Assembly (NCBI RefSeq): GCF_009754915.1
Contig: NZ_WPIK01000009.1
Location: 1 to 64,000, forward strand
DNA from: Mucilaginibacter arboris
GTDB lineage: Bacteria; Bacteroidota; Bacteroidia; Sphingobacteriales; Sphingobacteriaceae
Reading direction: 5' to 3'
DNA length: 64,000 bases
The notes beneath the pieces were generated by a model, which was not told the DNA's origin, did no database searches, and worked only from the letters and a program-made list of their open reading frames with translations. This document shows, piece after piece, positions 62,607 to 64,000 of the stretch; within the stretch, counting starts at the first letter, position 1, and every line of letters starts with the position of its first letter. Position numbers and translations under genes: made by a program.

Positions 62607-64000
62607 TTAATCGCTTGTTACTAACTGTTTTTTTAAATAGGGCTTAATTTTATTGTAAAGGCCTTCGGGCGTGTAAGGTTTTAAAAAGTGGTCGGTGAGG
62701 CCGTCTTTATACATCACTTCTAAATCTATCCCAAAAACACTTCCGGTTAAAGCAATAATAGGCAGCGTTTGGTATTTTTCTTCAGGTAACTCGCGTATTT
62801 TTTTAGTCGCTTCCAAGCCATCCATTACGGGCATTTGCATATCCATCAAAATTAAATCATAATCTTTTTGCATGGCCATTTCAAGCGCCACCAGTCCGTT
62901 TTCTGCAATATCTGCCTGGATATTTAGTTTAGAAAGCACTTTTTTTGCCAGCGTTCGGTTAATCATGTCATCATCAGCAACCAGTACCAGTGATGGCCCG
63001 TTTTCTTGTTCTTGATTTGGGATGATTGCTTGCATATTATCAGTTGTGCGGTTAAAATTAATGGTAAAGCTAAATTTAGAACCAAAGCCAAATGTGCTTG
63101 TAACTTGTATAGTTGACTGATGAAGTTCTATTAACTTTTTAGTGATGGTTAAGCCTAAACCAGTGCCGCCATATTTTCGGGCAGTATCCGTGCTGGCCTG
63201 GGTATAAGCTTCAAAAATAGAATCTAATTTATCCGGAGGAATGCCAATTCCGGTATCGGAAATACAGAATTTAATAGTAACGGTTTCCTGGTCTTCTTTT
63301 TCGAGTGTTAAAACAAGCTTTACTTCTCCTTCACTTGTAAATTTAACCGCATTTCCTAACAGGTTGATCATGATCTGGTACAATCTGGTACTATCAGCCA
63401 GAACAAACTCAGGAATTTTAGCATCTGTAGCTAAATTTAAATTTATTTTTTTCCCATCCAGTTTAAACGTTAAAGTGTGCAAGGTACGTCGGGCAAGTTC
63501 TTCCAGGTTAACTGGTATTGCTTCCAGCGCCATGTTACCTGTTTCTATCTTGGTAAAATCTAAAATATCGTTAACCAGTTTTAATAAATTTTCGGACGAG
63601 AACTGTAATGTGTTCAGGTTATCAAGTTGATGCGGAGCAGGATGTTCATCAAGCAAAAACCGACTCATGCCGATAATGGCATTAATAGGCGTACGGATTT
63701 CGTGGCTCATTACAGAAAGAAAAGTTTGTTTTGCCCGGCTTAGTTGTAAAGCTTCTTCCCGGGTACGCACCAGTTCCTGTTCTGCCTTTTTACGGATAGT
63801 TATATCGGTAATAATACTTAGCTGGCGGATTACATTTCCTTCGTGGTCGAACAAAGGGTTGTTGTAGATGGAAAGCCAAACAAGCGTTCCGTCTTTTCTA
63901 TAAAGTGCAATTTCTATATCATAAGGTTTTTTGTGCAGTACAGCTTTTCTGGCTTTCTGGTATTCTGCAATGTTCGTTTCTTTACCTGTAAACTGGTGTT
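62607..64000 (-). CDS. Hybrid sensor histidine kinase, 5' end beyond the window
   Basis: The reading frame stays open from 63,854 up to the window edge, so the visible part is about 464 residues of a longer protein. In order it has a PAS domain (KPYDIEIALYRKDG ... LVWLSIYNNPLFDHEGN ... IITDITIRKKAEQE), a HisKA H-box MSHEIRTPINAIIGMSRFLL, a HATPase domain (LGNAVKFTSEGEVKLVLTLE, DTGIGIPPDKLDSIFEAYTQ, YGGTGLGLTITKKLI) and a C-terminal receiver (VLVADDDMINR, DLILMDMQMPVMDG, the acceptor Asp in LILMDMQMP). It autophosphorylates and passes phosphate to its own receiver. Its ligand is unknown. Confidence 0.94.
   Translation of the reverse strand, partial: HQFTGKETNIAEYQKARKAVLHKKPYDIEIALYRKDGTLVWLSIYNNPLFDHEGNVIRQLSIITDITIRKKAEQELVRTREEALQLSRAKQTFLSVMSHEIRTPINAIIGMSRFLLDEHPAPHQLDNLNTLQFSSENLLKLVNDILDFTKIETGNMALEAIPVNLEELARRTLHTLTFKLDGKKINLNLATDAKIPEFVLADSTRLYQIMINLLGNAVKFTSEGEVKLVLTLEKEDQETVTIKFCISDTGIGIPPDKLDSIFEAYTQASTDTARKYGGTGLGLTITKKLIELHQSTIQVTSTFGFGSKFSFTINFNRTTDNMQAIIPNQEQENGPSLVLVADDDMINRTLAKKVLSKLNIQADIAENGLVALEMAMQKDYDLILMDMQMPVMDGLEATKKIRELPEEKYQTLPIIALTGSVFGIDLEVMYKDGLTDHFLKPYTPEGLYNKIKPYLKKQLVTSD

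Overview
The window looks like the chromosome of a Bacteroidota species, most plausibly from the Sphingobacteriaceae (Pedobacter or Mucilaginibacter type). This rests on gene content and signals, not on a marker gene: an OstA-like LptA protein, Bacteroidota -7 boxes (TAnnTTTG), a tRNA without encoded CCA, lipoprotein signals followed by Bacteroidota-type enzymes, a DUF6600-like protein, and a sulfite reductase with a C-terminal extension.

Region 1 (about 200-16,930) is an exopolysaccharide or capsule locus, almost all on the minus strand and visibly AT-richer than the rest up to about 13.5 kb. It starts with a Wza-type export lipoprotein and a Wzc-type tyrosine kinase. These are followed by a Wzx flippase, a WbsX-type glycosyltransferase, a Wzy polymerase, acyltransferases (Acyl_transf_3, MBOAT with an SGNH partner, hexapeptide), GT2 and GT4 glycosyltransferases and an Alg14/Alg13-like pair. 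A polysaccharide deacetylase faces it.

Region 2 (17.1-18.6 kb) is a tRNA-Ala(GGC) gene with its terminator. The 3' half of the tRNA and the terminator are repeated 1,337 bp away, and the two copies bracket a one-gene islet with a DUF1016 (YhcG-type) nuclease.

Region 3 (18.6-37.1 kb) holds cell-envelope and housekeeping genes: a secreted NucA-type nuclease, two L,D-transpeptidases, a GntP permease, an encapsulated-ferritin-like protein without a shell gene, prfC, a response regulator, a spore-photoproduct-lyase homologue, an MFS exporter, an OstA-like protein and tilS. In its middle (25.3-27.4 kb) lies a REP-associated transposase with REP palindromes, a tandem duplication, a decayed second copy of the prfC tail and a DUF4160/DUF2442 pair.

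Region 4 (37.1-46.3 kb) is an RND efflux operon: outer-membrane factor, adaptor and two tandem HAE1 permeases.

Region 5 (46.5-56.7 kb) is a sulfate assimilation and methionine locus behind a SAM-I riboswitch. Its order is APS reductase (cysH), cysD, cysN, a Fic protein, OsmC, a sulfhydrylase, sulfite reductase, a sirohaem-synthase/TSUP-transporter fusion and an Rrf2 regulator. Together these genes convert sulfate to sulfide, make the reductase cofactor and feed sulfide into homocysteine.

Region 6 (56.9-64 kb) has a PIN-domain pair, a GT39-type transferase, a ParE-type toxin-antitoxin pair, a 2OG-Fe(II) oxygenase, a Q/N-rich DUF6600-like protein and a hybrid histidine kinase cut by the window edge.

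The most striking unlisted signal is a dispersed 12-mer, TAAAAGAAGYAT (extended GRTAAAAGAAGYATY). I count 28 exact copies between 18.6 and 62.5 kb in both orientations, mostly intergenic and often as inverted pairs. A sister form, TAAAAACAGYAT, has the same flanks and six copies. I see no copy in the exopolysaccharide cluster, the tRNA islet or the RND genes. The distribution resembles a DNA-uptake-type or genome-maintenance motif, but its function is unproven.
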